Shown: positions 1 through 8,832, counted from the stretch's first letter. The stretch: DNA of 64,000 nt from Lactovum sp047974165 (GCA_047974165.1 JBKECB010000070.1:7322-71321); one strand, 5' to 3'. Numbers and translations are program-made. The notes: a model not told the origin generated them from the letters alone.

Positions 1-121
1 AAGCAATAATCTCTGACAAGCGTTGACACACCTCTGTATAAGGGTGAGTCGCTGAAAGATCTGTTGTGTCATCTTGCAAAATGGCGGTAATCTGACGCGT
101 TTTTTCAAGTAAAGTTGCCAT
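1..121 (-). CDS. codY: CodY N-terminus (global nutrient regulator), partial
   Basis: Only the first 40 codons lie in the window; the rest runs off the left edge. The translation starts MATLLEKTRQITAILQD, which I recognise as the start of lactococcal CodY, a branched-chain amino-acid-sensing repressor (GAF sensor domain then winged HTH). The ATG at 121-119 is preceded by a purine-rich stretch (GAAATGAG) as ribosome site. A good promoter and two CodY-box-like sequences lie just upstream, consistent with autoregulation. Its neighbour xylB points the same way but seems to be a separate unit. Confidence 0.9.
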   Translation of the reverse strand, partial: MATLLEKTRQITAILQDDTTDLSATHPYTEVCQRLSEIIA

Positions 122-165
122 TTTATACTCATTTCTATTCTTTTTTTATATTCTTAGTTAATTGT

Positions 166-194
166 ATTTTAACATAGAATTTGTTTTTAATCAA
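166..194 (-). promoter_or_regulatory. codY promoter
   Basis: On the minus strand: -35 TTGATT (194-189), 17-nt spacer, -10 TAAAAT (171-166) with an extended TG one base upstream. It lies 45 nt before the codY ATG. Confidence 0.7.
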
Positions 195-197
195 TTA

Positions 198-231
198 AAT
201 TGTCAGAAAAATTAGAAATTTTCGCAAAAAT
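198..231. promoter_or_regulatory. Two CodY-box-like sites upstream of codY
   Basis: Positions 198-212 (AATTGTCAGAAAAAT) match the CodY box AATTTTCWGAAAATT with 2 mismatches. Positions 217-231 (AATTTTCGCAAAAAT) match with 3. Both lie immediately upstream of the codY -35. The family is known to autoregulate in lactococci; binding here is inferred. Confidence 0.5.
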
Positions 232-271
232 GTTAGTTTTTCATTAAAAGATAGCAATTTATAGTATATTT

Positions 272-1768
272 TTATTTTATTAAGTCGAGTATTTGATGGC
301 TAATTTCTTTTGTTGCCGCATAACTTTTCTTCCATATTTGATAGACCTTCTCATACTTCTCTACATTTTCAGCCTTAGGAGAAAAGTTCACTTCTTTATA
401 GTGTACAAAGTTTGAGCTAATTTCTTCTAAGCTTCCAAGACCCAAACCATAAGCTGCAATCATACAAGCTCCTAATCCTGGTCCCTGCTCAACAGTTAAA
501 CGCGACATCTCACAGTTAAAAATATCTGCCTGCATCTGTAAGATATCTGGGTTTTGAGCACCACCTCCTACAGAAATTAACTTCTTAAAGTTCTTATTTT
601 TTGTAGATTCCATGATATCCTTGCTGTCACGTAAGCTAAACTGGATTCCCTCTAACACACTTCGGGCAAAATGTTTCATCTCATGCTGAGAAGAAATCCC
701 TAAGAAAGCACCACGGATTTGAGAGTCAAAATACGGAGTACGTTCACCAACAATATAAGGAGTGAAAAGCAAGCCTTCTGATCCAATTTCCACTTTATAA
801 ATATCTGCCAAAAGTTCTTCGAATGTCAAACCTTTTCCAAAAGTTTCTTTAAACCAATTTAATGAATTTCCAGCTGCTAAAGTCACTCCCATAGAGTAAT
901 AAACATCTGCTATTGCATGGTTAAAAAAGTGAAGTTTTCCCTTATAATCTGCTAACTTAGGTTCATAACTTGACACCACCCCTGAAGTTCCCATAGAAAT
1001 TAATGCAACTTCCTCATCAATAAGTCCTGAAGCTAGCGCTGCTGCTGCGTTATCCGCCGCACCTGCAAATACTTTTACTTCTTGACTTATTTTAAAACGT
1101 TCTTTAAGCTCATCTTTTAAAATCCCAACCTGACCGGTTGACTCAACAAGCTCTGGAAGTAGTGATAGGTCAATATTAAATACCTCAGCAATCTCTTTCG
1201 ACCAGACTTTATTCTCAACATCTAAAAGCAAGGTACCTGCAGCGTCCGAGTAATCACTACAAATATTTCCTGTCAAGTAAAAAGAAAGGTAATCTTTTGG
1301 GAGCATTATTTTTTTTACAGACGCCCAGACTTCTGGCTCTTGTTCTTGTAGCCAAAGTATCTTAGGAAGTGTGAAGCCTTCTAAGGCAATATTTTTTGTA
1401 ATTTCTAACAAGGAACTTCCAAGCCTTTCTGTAATTTCTTGGCACTGCTCACTCGTCCGTACATCATTCCAAAGGATAGCAGGATACGCTGGCTGATTTT
1501 CTTTATCTAAAACAACTAAGGAATGCATCTGCCCAGAAAAACTAATTCCCCTTAATTGATTTCCAAAATCTTCCATTTCAATAGATAAACTTGTCAATAC
1601 CTTTTCTAAGGCTAACGTCCAGTATTCTGGACGCTGCTCTGAATAGCCTTGCTCAGGACTATCAATCCCATACTCAGCAGATTTTGTCATCAAAAGCTCA
1701 CCTTTTTCATTCATTAGAACTCCCTTTAAGCTTGATGTCCCCAAGTCAATCCCTAATACATACACCAT
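272..1768 (-). CDS. xylB: Xylulokinase
   Basis: 498-residue FGGY-family sugar kinase that phosphorylates D-xylulose to xylulose 5-phosphate, the last step feeding xylose into the pentose-phosphate/phosphoketolase pathway; cytoplasmic. The N-terminal ATPase motif GIDLGTSSLKG (about residues 6-16) and the SMGTSGVV and GGGAQNP motifs are typical. The ATG at 1768 follows AAAGGAG at good spacing. It lies 58 bp downstream of xylA in the same direction, with a strong stem-loop between them. Length is normal for XylB. Confidence 0.95.
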   Translation of the reverse strand: MVYVLGIDLGTSSLKGVLMNEKGELLMTKSAEYGIDSPEQGYSEQRPEYWTLALEKVLTSLSIEMEDFGNQLRGISFSGQMHSLVVLDKENQPAYPAILWNDVRTSEQCQEITERLGSSLLEITKNIALEGFTLPKILWLQEQEPEVWASVKKIMLPKDYLSFYLTGNICSDYSDAAGTLLLDVENKVWSKEIAEVFNIDLSLLPELVESTGQVGILKDELKERFKISQEVKVFAGAADNAAAALASGLIDEEVALISMGTSGVVSSYEPKLADYKGKLHFFNHAIADVYYSMGVTLAAGNSLNWFKETFGKGLTFEELLADIYKVEIGSEGLLFTPYIVGERTPYFDSQIRGAFLGISSQHEMKHFARSVLEGIQFSLRDSKDIMESTKNKNFKKLISVGGGAQNPDILQMQADIFNCEMSRLTVEQGPGLGACMIAAYGLGLGSLEEISSNFVHYKEVNFSPKAENVEKYEKVYQIWKKSYAATKEISHQILDLIK

Positions 1769-1792
1769 TATGTTTTCTCCTTTACTTAAAAT

Positions 1793-1818
1793 AAATTGGA
1801 TAGAAGACTATCCAATTT
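1793..1818. other. Stem-loop between xylA and xylB
   Basis: Perfect 11-bp inverted repeat (1793-1803 with 1808-1818) closed by a 4-nt loop. In the xylA to xylB direction it is followed by only a weak T-rich run, so it may be an mRNA-processing, stabilising or partial-termination element that sets the xylA:xylB ratio. Confidence 0.6.
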
Positions 1819-1826
1819 TTGATTTA

Positions 1827-3146
1827 TTAAACTAAATAGTCATTCAACAAAGACTTCACATACTCTAAATGTGCAGAATCAAGTTCGATTTCCTCACCAT
1901 GTTCAAGAGCGTAAGCTGCTAATGTTTCAAGAGTTGCCGTTCCATTTTCAATGGATTGACCCACTTCTGTCTTTTGATAACTCTCATAGCGTTTTTCAAC
2001 GATATCTGAAAGATAGTTATTTTCAATGATAGCTGCTGCACCTTTTAAGGCACGTGCATAAGTATCCATTCCTGCAATATGTCCCAAAATCAAATCTTCC
2101 GCTTTAAATGAAGTACGTCGAAGTTTAGCATCAAAGTTTATCCCACCTTTTCCAAGACCACCATTTAAAAGAATTTGATGCATTGCAAGAGTAATATCTA
2201 ATACCATCGTTGGAAACTCATCAGTATCCCAGCCTAGTAAATAATCTCCTTGATTGGCATCTACTGATCCTAAAGCATCAAATGCTCGAGCAGTTGCAAG
2301 TTCATGCTCAAAAGTATGTCCTGCTAGCCAAGCATGATTTGTCTCTAAGTTTAACTTAAAGTACTTATCGAGATCATATTTTTGTAAAAAGGCCATTGCA
2401 GTTGCTGAATCAAAATCATATTGATGCTTCATTGGTTCTTTTGGTTTTGGTTCGATTAGAAATACTGGAAGGTGATCGATAGACTTTGCATAATCAATTG
2501 CCATATGGAAGAATTTAGCCATATGATCGAGCTCAAGTTTCATATCTGTATTCAAGAGTGACTCATAACCTTCACGTCCCCCCCAGAAGACATAATTTTC
2601 TCCTCCAAGTTTTTTTGAAAGTTCAAGTGCTTTTTTAACTTGAGCTGCTCCATAAGCAAAAACTTCAGCACGATTTGATGTTGATGCACCATTCATATAA
2701 CGTGGATGTGTAAACATATTCGCTGTATTCCAAAGAAGTTTAATTCCAGTCTCTTTTTGTTTTTCAAGAAGATGGTCTGTAATTTCATCAAGATTTGCAT
2801 AAAACTCTTTGAGTGAGCTACCTGCAGGAGCAACATCCACATCATGGAAACAGTAGTAATCTACTCCTAGCTTTTCAGCAATCTCAAAGAAGGCATCTAC
2901 ACGTCGATGAGCAATTTCCATCTCAGTTCCACCCTCAAGGTCCCAAGGACGTTCCATCGTAGCAGCACCAAATGGGTCTCCTCCATCCATTGTAATAGAA
3001 TGCCAATAAGCCAATCCAAAACGAAGATGTTCTTTCATACTCTTACCCATCACTATTTCTTCAGGGTTATAGTGACGAAAAGCAAACATATTTTTACTTC
3101 CTGTCCCCTCGTATTCAATTTTTGCAATATTATCAAAATAAGTCAT
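1827..3146 (-). CDS. xylA: Xylose isomerase
   Basis: 439 residues, the normal class II xylose isomerase length. Converts D-xylose to D-xylulose in the cytoplasm with two divalent metals. Recognisable blocks include YYCFHDVDVAP near residue 100, the VFWGGREGYE motif near residue 190 and FLIEPKPKEPMKHQYDFD near residues 230-250, which carry the catalytic His and metal ligands. A strong GGAGGAG ribosome site precedes the ATG. First gene of xylAB and divergent from an AraC-type regulator, the usual control arrangement; xylB follows. Confidence 0.97.
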   Translation of the reverse strand: MTYFDNIAKIEYEGTGSKNMFAFRHYNPEEIVMGKSMKEHLRFGLAYWHSITMDGGDPFGAATMERPWDLEGGTEMEIAHRRVDAFFEIAEKLGVDYYCFHDVDVAPAGSSLKEFYANLDEITDHLLEKQKETGIKLLWNTANMFTHPRYMNGASTSNRAEVFAYGAAQVKKALELSKKLGGENYVFWGGREGYESLLNTDMKLELDHMAKFFHMAIDYAKSIDHLPVFLIEPKPKEPMKHQYDFDSATAMAFLQKYDLDKYFKLNLETNHAWLAGHTFEHELATARAFDALGSVDANQGDYLLGWDTDEFPTMVLDITLAMHQILLNGGLGKGGINFDAKLRRTSFKAEDLILGHIAGMDTYARALKGAAAIIENNYLSDIVEKRYESYQKTEVGQSIENGTATLETLAAYALEHGEEIELDSAHLEYVKSLLNDYLV

Positions 3147-3189
3147 TTTGACTCCTCCTTATTAATTTTATTTTATGTAGCAAATTTCT

Positions 3190-3229
3190 TTAACTCTAAA
3201 GCTTATGCTATAATGCTTTTAGAGGTTAA
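3190..3229. promoter_or_regulatory. Inverted repeat in the xylA/araC intergenic region with extended -10
   Basis: Half-site TTAACTCTAAAGC (3190-3202) and its near-complement GCTTTTAGAGGTTAA (3215-3229) are separated by 12 bp. The spacer contains TGCTATAAT, an extended -10 (TATAAT at 3209-3214) for the rightward regulator gene. The palindrome therefore covers the regulator's own promoter and lies upstream of xylA, as expected for an autoregulated xylose activator. Confidence 0.55.
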
Positions 3230-3233
3230 AAAC

Positions 3234-4172
3234 ATGAAAAATGAATTTGAAAAAGTAGAACATAGTCATGTCAACGGACTACAGTTTCTCATCAATGATA
3301 TACGCTATCGACAGCCCCACCTTCACTTTGACACAGAAATTATCTATGTCATCTCTGGTGAAGGACAAGTCAATACACAACAGGCAAACTTTTCTTTACG
3401 TCAAGGACAGATGATGATTTTTAATAGCTGCCAAACTCACGAATTTATCTCAAAATCGTCAATTAGGCTTTTAATTATGCAGATAAAAATCCCAACTTTT
3501 GCTTCAACCTATCCTGCTTTAGACTCTTTATTATTTAATAGCCAGCCTTTTACACTTGAACATTCAGATGCTCTTTTTTCTCATCTTCTACGTGCTGCCA
3601 AAAGCTACTTTGATTCTTCAGGAAAGCAAGAACTCTTAACAATAGGACACAGCTATCTTATCTTTCATGAGCTCACAAATTTTATAAAGTTTGAGCAACT
3701 CAACAGTTCACAGCAAAATAAATTATTCGACTTACAAAAAAGAATTCAACGTATCGCAACAACCATTCAAGAAAATTTTGTTGACGGAATTTCTCTCAAA
3801 CAATTAGCTGAGCAAGAAGGATTTTCAACCACTTACTTTAGTCATTTTTTTAAGAATAACTTTGGTATTTCTTTTCAAAAATATCTTGATAGCCTTCGTT
3901 GTGAACGTGGTCAACACTTACTTTTAAGTACCAGTGAAAACTTACTCAATGTCACAAATCTTTCAGGATTTTCTGACATCAGAACTTTTAACAAGGCTTT
4001 TGAAAAGCGTTATGGTCAAAGTCCAAAAGAGTTTCGAAATCAGAAACAAAAAGAGTGGATTATTAATCCAGAAGGAAAAAATATCCAAGATACTAAAGAC
4101 GAACAGCGAATACTTAATCCAAAAGAAAGTTTTTTAATCCTTAGTGAACTTTCAAACTCTCTCATACTATAA
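3234..4172 (+). CDS. AraC-family regulator, probable xylose regulator
   Basis: 312-residue one-component regulator: N-terminal cupin-like sensor (HLHFDTEIIYVISGEGQVN near residues 22-42) and C-terminal double HTH (about 205-285; FSTTYFSHFFKNNFGISF and SGFSDIRTFNKAF). The open frame extends further upstream but overlaps xylA antisense. The ATG at 3234 is chosen because AGAGG lies 8 nt before it and a TATAAT box just upstream. Divergent position beside xylAB suggests xylose-responsive activation, as for lactococcal XylR. The ligand is inferred. Confidence 0.85.
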   Translation: MKNEFEKVEHSHVNGLQFLINDIRYRQPHLHFDTEIIYVISGEGQVNTQQANFSLRQGQMMIFNSCQTHEFISKSSIRLLIMQIKIPTFASTYPALDSLLFNSQPFTLEHSDALFSHLLRAAKSYFDSSGKQELLTIGHSYLIFHELTNFIKFEQLNSSQQNKLFDLQKRIQRIATTIQENFVDGISLKQLAEQEGFSTTYFSHFFKNNFGISFQKYLDSLRCERGQHLLLSTSENLLNVTNLSGFSDIRTFNKAFEKRYGQSPKEFRNQKQKEWIINPEGKNIQDTKDEQRILNPKESFLILSELSNSLIL

Positions 4173-4255
4173 TAGCGTTTTCAAGATATAAAATCTTGTA
4201 AATTTCTGTTTTTATAAATTGGAAATATTGCTTTTCAACCTATTTTATAAAAAAT

Positions 4256-4280
4256 AAAACTCTCATTATATGAGAGTTTT
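4256..4280. terminator. Bidirectional rho-independent terminator
   Basis: 11-bp stem with a 3-nt loop, A-rich on the left and T-run on the right (AAAACTCTCAT / ATGAGAGTTTT). It can end the araC-type gene on + and the ABC importer operon on -. The rest of 4173-4404 shows nothing else. Confidence 0.8.
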
Positions 4281-4404
4281 TTCATTGTATTAAGGTAAAT
4301 ATAGTATCTTTTTATCTTTATAATATAAACTGGAAGTTTTGATATTTTTAAAGATAATCTACTTTATAAATACTCGTAAAAAGGAGAACAGTTTAAATAT
4401 TATT

Positions 4405-4623
4405 CTATTTTTTTTCACTCTTTTTTTCAAGTTTCCAAAGTTCATAAGCTGAATAAGAAGTATAGGAGATAACAATTAACATTGAAAAATAGAAAATTAG
4501 ATTTAAATATGACCAGAATTGTCCCTGCTCAACTGCCTTCATAACTGCTTGAATAAGCCATACACCACAAGCAATTGACGTCAACGCATACAGGCGTGAT
4601 TTTGCTTTATCTGTCATTTCCAT
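4405..4623 (-). CDS. Small two-TM membrane protein, last gene of sugar ABC operon
   Basis: 72 residues, unrecognised. A short charged N-terminus, two hydrophobic segments (about 10-28 and 37-55) and a Lys-rich cytoplasmic tail (LEKKSEKK). The gene starts 11 nt after the permease stop and has its own GGAG site, so it is co-transcribed with the importer. It might be an accessory or stabilising subunit of the permease; nothing in the sequence shows a function. Confidence 0.7.
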   Translation of the reverse strand: MEMTDKAKSRLYALTSIACGVWLIQAVMKAVEQGQFWSYLNLIFYFSMLIVISYTSYSAYELWKLEKKSEKK

Positions 4624-4634
4624 TTTCTCTCCTT

Positions 4635-5855
4635 TTATTTTCTACGTTTCGAATAAATATCCACAGCAACAGCCAAAAGTAAAACTAAGCCTTTAATCGT
4701 TTGAATTAGAGCTGAATCAACCCCCATAATAGAAAGTCCTTGATTAATGACACCCATTACCGTAGCACCAATCACAACTCCAGGTACCGTACCAATACCA
4801 CCTGTTACAGCTGTACCACCAACAAAACAAGAAGCAATCGCATCTAACTCAAATGAAGTACCTGTTGAAGCTGAAGCTGAACTAAGACGTGAAAGCATCG
4901 CAATCGCTGCAATCGCTGAAAGAAAGCCCATATGTACATAAAGAAAGAAGTCAACACGTTTTGTATTAATTCCTGAAAGCTCTGCTGCTCGACGATTTCC
5001 ACCTACCGCATAAACATGACGCCCAAATACTGTACGAGTTAATATAAAATTATAAATTAAAACAAGTATTGCAACAATGACTAACATTATAGGAATTCCA
5101 CCTTGAGTTGCATTCCCTGATAAGGCAATTTCAAGAGTTAAGGCTGCAATTACAAGTACTGCAATTATAATTTTAATATAAGTAATCTTTTTAGACTCAG
5201 CCTCTAATCCTACTTTTACTGCTTTTTTACGTTTGTTTAGCTGTGCCCAAGTAAATGCTAAAATCGAAAGTATACCTACAACAATTGTCAGTCCATCAAA
5301 TGGGCCCCAAAATCCTAAAATATTAGGAACAAAATTCGCTGCAATTCCATTAAATGTTGAATTATTTACTGGGATAGATGCATTAATCATTGTTGTCGCA
5401 AGACCACGAAATATTAACATGCCTGCTAGAGTCGTTATAAAGCCTGGAATCCCAACAAAAGCAACCCAAAACCCTTGCCAAACACCTATTAATAAACCTA
5501 CAATAATCCCAGCTAAAATTGCAAGAAACCAATTTAATTGCATATCTTGCATAAGTAAGGCAACACAACCTCCTATAAATCCAACAAGTGAACCTACCGA
5601 CAAATCAATGTGTGTAGCAATAATAACCATGACCATTCCAACTGCTAAAATAACAACATATGCATTTTGCTGAATGAGCTGAACAACCGTATTAGGTTGA
5701 AGTAATAGACCTTTTGTTAAGATTTGAAATACAACAATAATAACGACAAGTGCTCCTACAATACCATATTGTCGAGCATTTGATGTAAGCAAGGAAAATA
5801 AGCCCTTTTCTTTTACCATTTCCTCACTTTGAGATTTTACCGTTTCTGAGTTCAT
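4635..5855 (-). CDS. mmsB: Monosaccharide ABC transporter permease (MmsB/GguB type)
   Basis: 406-residue BPD_transp_2-family permease with about ten hydrophobic segments. The motif GGNRRAAELSGI around residue 280 and the C-terminal GGTAVTGGIGTVPGVVIGA block are typical of ribose/xylose/galactose-type importers. The longer form with an inserted Lys-rich cytoplasmic loop near residues 205-225 is characteristic of the ChvE-GguAB (MmsAB) multiple-monosaccharide family. It follows the ATPase gene by 35 nt, in which a 7-bp stem-loop sits. Confidence 0.88.
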   Translation of the reverse strand: MNSETVKSQSEEMVKEKGLFSLLTSNARQYGIVGALVVIIVVFQILTKGLLLQPNTVVQLIQQNAYVVILAVGMVMVIIATHIDLSVGSLVGFIGGCVALLMQDMQLNWFLAILAGIIVGLLIGVWQGFWVAFVGIPGFITTLAGMLIFRGLATTMINASIPVNNSTFNGIAANFVPNILGFWGPFDGLTIVVGILSILAFTWAQLNKRKKAVKVGLEAESKKITYIKIIIAVLVIAALTLEIALSGNATQGGIPIMLVIVAILVLIYNFILTRTVFGRHVYAVGGNRRAAELSGINTKRVDFFLYVHMGFLSAIAAIAMLSRLSSASASTGTSFELDAIASCFVGGTAVTGGIGTVPGVVIGATVMGVINQGLSIMGVDSALIQTIKGLVLLLAVAVDIYSKRRK

Positions 5856-5866
5856 TATTCCTCCGT

Positions 5867-5884
5867 AACTTCATTTTTGAAGTT
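5867..5884. other. Small stem-loop between ATPase and permease genes
   Basis: AACTTCA / TGAAGTT, 7-bp stem with a TTTT loop, inside the short intercistronic gap. Possibly an mRNA-processing element; too weak for a terminator. Confidence 0.4.
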
Positions 5885-5890
5885 TCTATT

Positions 5891-7438
5891 TTACTTATTT
5901 TCTTTTTCTTGAGTCATCCCTTTCATGAGATACTCTTGTGTAAATTTCTCTTTTGGAACATCATCTGTAATGACACCCTGACTCACCGTATAAATACGAT
6001 CACAGATACCTATTAATTCAGGAAGTTCTGATGAAATAACAATAATAGATTTTCCTTCATCTGATAACTGATTAATAATTTCATAGATTTCATATTTTGC
6101 TCCAACATCAATACCACGTGTTGGTTCATCTAGAATAAGAATATCTGGATTTGAAACAACCCATTTTGCCAATACAACTTTTTGCTGATTTCCACCAGAT
6201 AAATTAGAAACTTTCTCTTCAATATCAGGAGTTTTTATATGAAAATCATTACGATACTGTTCACCAACAATACGTTCAATATTATTATCCATAACTCCTC
6301 TTTTAGAATGCTTTTGAAGAGAGGCAAATGAAATATTTTCTCGAATATTTTGTAATAAATTAAGGCCGTACACTTTACGATCTTCTGTCGCATAAGCCAA
6401 GCCTGCATTAATTGCTTTTTTTACAGTTGAAGTATCTGTTTCTTTTCCATGAACATAAACTTTACCTTCCGCTCCTGAACCATAAGTCTTTCCAAAAAAG
6501 CTCATTGCCAACTCTGTTCGTCCAGCCCCCATTAATCCAGCTAAGCCTACAATTTCACCTTTTCTAGAATAAATATTAGCTGAATCAATAACTTTACGTT
6601 CTTGATCTAAAGGATGGTATAACGTCCAATCTTCTAAACGGAAAACCTCTTCTCCAATATTAGAAGTATGATTAGGATAAAGATTTGTCAATTCTCGCCC
6701 TACCATCTTATGGATTAATTCATCTTGGTCAAGTGGATTCTCCTTAGAGTTTTCCAACCAGCCAACAGTTGAACCATCTCGAATAATTGTAACCCTATCA
6801 GTAATTGCAGCAATTTCATTTAATTTATGCGAAATAATAACAGAAGTCACTCCTTTTTGATCACGTAAATCTCTAAGTATTTGAAGTAAATGAGCCGAAT
6901 CAGCATCATTTAATGCAGCTGTTGGTTCATCTAAAACCAAAAGTTTAACATCCTTAGATAGAGCTTTTGCAATTTCCACAAGCTGCTGTTTTCCTACACC
7001 GATATCCTTAATTTTTGTCTCAGGATTTTCAGGAAGTCCAACTTGTTCCATCACTTTCACTGCATCTGCATGTGTTTTCTCCCAGTCTATCACCCCATTT
7101 TTCTGTCTTTCATTACCTAGATAAATATTCTCAGCAATGGAAAGAAAAGGGCTTAATGCAAGTTCTTGTTGAATAACAACAATCCCTTGTTCTTCAGAAT
7201 CATTAATCTTTTTAAATTTACATTCTTTTCCGTTATATAAAATTTGACCAGAATATGTTCCATGAGGATAAACTCCTGATAAAACATTCATCAATGTTGA
7301 CTTTCCAGCCCCATTTTCTCCACAAATACCATGAATTTCACCTCTTGTAATATCCAAATTTACATCTGTCAAAGCTTTTACTGGACCAAAAGTTTTTGTA
7401 ATATTTTGCATCTGCAGTATTTTTTCAGAATCTGTCAT
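5891..7438 (-). CDS. mmsA: Monosaccharide ABC transporter ATPase (MmsA/GguA type)
   Basis: 515-residue duplicated ABC ATPase energising import of pentoses/hexoses. First domain: Walker A GENGAGKST (about residues 39-47), Walker B LLVLDEPTAA (about 164-173). Second domain: degenerate P-loop region GLAGLMGAGRTEL (about 295-307), signature LSGGNQQK (about 403-410), Walker B ILILDEPTRGID. The degenerate second P-loop is usual for this family (RbsA/XylG-like). It works with the binding protein and permease of the same operon. Confidence 0.93.
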   Translation of the reverse strand: MTDSEKILQMQNITKTFGPVKALTDVNLDITRGEIHGICGENGAGKSTLMNVLSGVYPHGTYSGQILYNGKECKFKKINDSEEQGIVVIQQELALSPFLSIAENIYLGNERQKNGVIDWEKTHADAVKVMEQVGLPENPETKIKDIGVGKQQLVEIAKALSKDVKLLVLDEPTAALNDADSAHLLQILRDLRDQKGVTSVIISHKLNEIAAITDRVTIIRDGSTVGWLENSKENPLDQDELIHKMVGRELTNLYPNHTSNIGEEVFRLEDWTLYHPLDQERKVIDSANIYSRKGEIVGLAGLMGAGRTELAMSFFGKTYGSGAEGKVYVHGKETDTSTVKKAINAGLAYATEDRKVYGLNLLQNIRENISFASLQKHSKRGVMDNNIERIVGEQYRNDFHIKTPDIEEKVSNLSGGNQQKVVLAKWVVSNPDILILDEPTRGIDVGAKYEIYEIINQLSDEGKSIIVISSELPELIGICDRIYTVSQGVITDDVPKEKFTQEYLMKGMTQEKENK

Positions 7439-7460
7439 ATTATCCTCCTATAAAAATGAT

Positions 7461-7493
7461 GACGACTTTACAGTTTATAAAAGTAAAGCCGCC
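7461..7493. other. Stem-loop between binding-protein and ATPase genes
   Basis: GACGACTTTAC (7461-7471) pairs with GTAAAGCCGCC (7483-7493). As minus-strand RNA this is an 11-bp stem with two G-U pairs and an 11-nt loop, with no T-run. Such hairpins commonly keep the binding-protein mRNA in excess over downstream genes. Confidence 0.55.
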
Positions 7494-7506
7494 AGTTAAT
7501 AACTAT

Positions 7507-8718
7507 TTATTCAATAATTGGAGCTGCAATATCTTTTTTATACTGCTCTTCTGTAATAAAGCCTGCTTCAACTACAAAATGTAAATCTTTTTGATCTCCT
7601 GTTGGTTCTTTTACCAACTCATCTGATTCTAGTAACCAAGTTGGAACATCTACATTACCATTGTTCATAGGTTCTTCTTTAGATTCAGGCGTTTTACCAT
7701 CAACTAAATCTGATAAAATTGTTGTTGTTTGCTTTGAAAGTAAGGCAATGTTTTTGAAAACTGTTTGTTCTTGTGCACCATAATAAATATTTGTAATTGC
7801 AATGTCCATTCCATCTTGTCCTGTAATAATAGGCCAAGCTGATTTATTTTCTTTTTCAGAACTAAATACAATAGTTGGTGTCATATCAGGACGTGCACTC
7901 TTGATTGATTTCATAACACCTAATGAAATTGCATCATAAGGTGAAAGAACAGCTGCAAGAGGTTGATCACCAAGTTTTGTCATGAAAGCATCCATTTGTT
8001 TTTGAGCCTGACTTTGATCCCAAGCATGAACTGAAATTTTCTTCCAATCTTCAACAGTTGTATCCTTTGTTACTAATCCTGACGGATCAACTAATTGTCC
8101 TGACTCAAAATAAGGTTGAAGCAAATCCCAAGCTCCTTTAAAGAAATAAGGGGCATTATTATCATCATCAGAACCCGCAAAGAGTGCAATGTTATAAGGA
8201 GTATCTTTACCACCACCATTTTCAAGATCGAGTCTTTCAATAATTGTATTAGCTTCAAGAATTCCTGTACGTTCAAGGTCAAATGTAACATAATAATCTA
8301 CAGCATCTGTATTCATAACTAAACGGTCATAAGCAATAACAATAATTCCTTGCTCCTTTGCCTGCTCAACCGCTGGACCAACTGCTGTTCCATCGACAGC
8401 AGCAACAATGATTGCTTTTGCTCCAGCTGAAACTAAGTTATTGATATCGTTAGATTGCTGAGAAGTGCTGTTATTTGCATAAGAAAGTTTTGTTTCAAAA
8501 CCTGCTTCCTCTAGACTTGAGACTAGGTTATTACCATCAACATTCCAACGCTGATCAGCCTTTGTTGGCATAGAAATACCAATCATATCACCTTTTTTCA
8601 ACTCACTTTCTGTAGTAGATGAGCCACGACTTGTGCTACTACATGCTGCTAGAAATGATAAGAGCATCACTCCCATTATAGACAGAAGTATTGACTTCGC
8701 TATTTTTTGAAATTTCAT
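7507..8718 (-). CDS. Sugar-binding lipoprotein of ABC importer (ChvE-like)
   Basis: 403 residues. The lipoprotein signal has a hydrophobic stretch and lipobox LLSFLAAC, with Cys26 as the lipidated residue. The mature part is a periplasmic-binding-protein fold (Peripla_BP_4; GISMPTKADQRWNVDG near the start of the fold, IVIAYDRLVMNTDAVDYYVTFD in the middle), very like ChvE/multiple-monosaccharide binding proteins. It is anchored outside the membrane and delivers arabinose, xylose, glucose or galactose; the true ligand cannot be read from sequence. Lying between araBDA and xylAB suggests pentoses. First gene of a four-gene operon with two cre-like sites in its promoter. Confidence 0.9.
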   Translation of the reverse strand: MKFQKIAKSILLSIMGVMLLSFLAACSSTSRGSSTTESELKKGDMIGISMPTKADQRWNVDGNNLVSSLEEAGFETKLSYANNSTSQQSNDINNLVSAGAKAIIVAAVDGTAVGPAVEQAKEQGIIVIAYDRLVMNTDAVDYYVTFDLERTGILEANTIIERLDLENGGGKDTPYNIALFAGSDDDNNAPYFFKGAWDLLQPYFESGQLVDPSGLVTKDTTVEDWKKISVHAWDQSQAQKQMDAFMTKLGDQPLAAVLSPYDAISLGVMKSIKSARPDMTPTIVFSSEKENKSAWPIITGQDGMDIAITNIYYGAQEQTVFKNIALLSKQTTTILSDLVDGKTPESKEEPMNNGNVDVPTWLLESDELVKEPTGDQKDLHFVVEAGFITEEQYKKDIAAPIIE

Positions 8719-8760
8719 TTTAAAATTTCCTCCTTTTATTTTTTAAATTACTTCTCTTCT

Positions 8761-8823
8761 ATTTTAACATTCAAGCTTTTGAAAACGTTTCCTATTTTCT
8801 TTTAATTATTTGAAACGCTTTCA
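8761..8823 (-). promoter_or_regulatory. Importer operon promoter with two cre-like sites
   Basis: Extended -10 TGTTAAAAT (TAAAAT = 8766-8761, minus strand). cre-like AGGAAACGTTTTCA at 8793-8780 covers the -35 area, and TGAAAGCGTTTCAA at 8823-8810 lies further upstream. Each has one mismatch to WGWAARCGYTWWMA. This suggests CcpA repression of sugar uptake when glucose is present. Confidence 0.65.
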
Positions 8824-8832
8824 TTTTCTTGA

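Noticed and set aside
2907..3233. 109-codon in-frame N-terminal extension of the AraC-type regulator
   Set aside because: It is antisense to the xylA start, has no ribosome site, and a promoter plus AGAGG site point to the ATG at 3234.
5233..5673. 146-codon + strand frame opposite the sugar permease
   Set aside because: Antisense to a well-conserved permease; no ribosome site and no recognisable fold.
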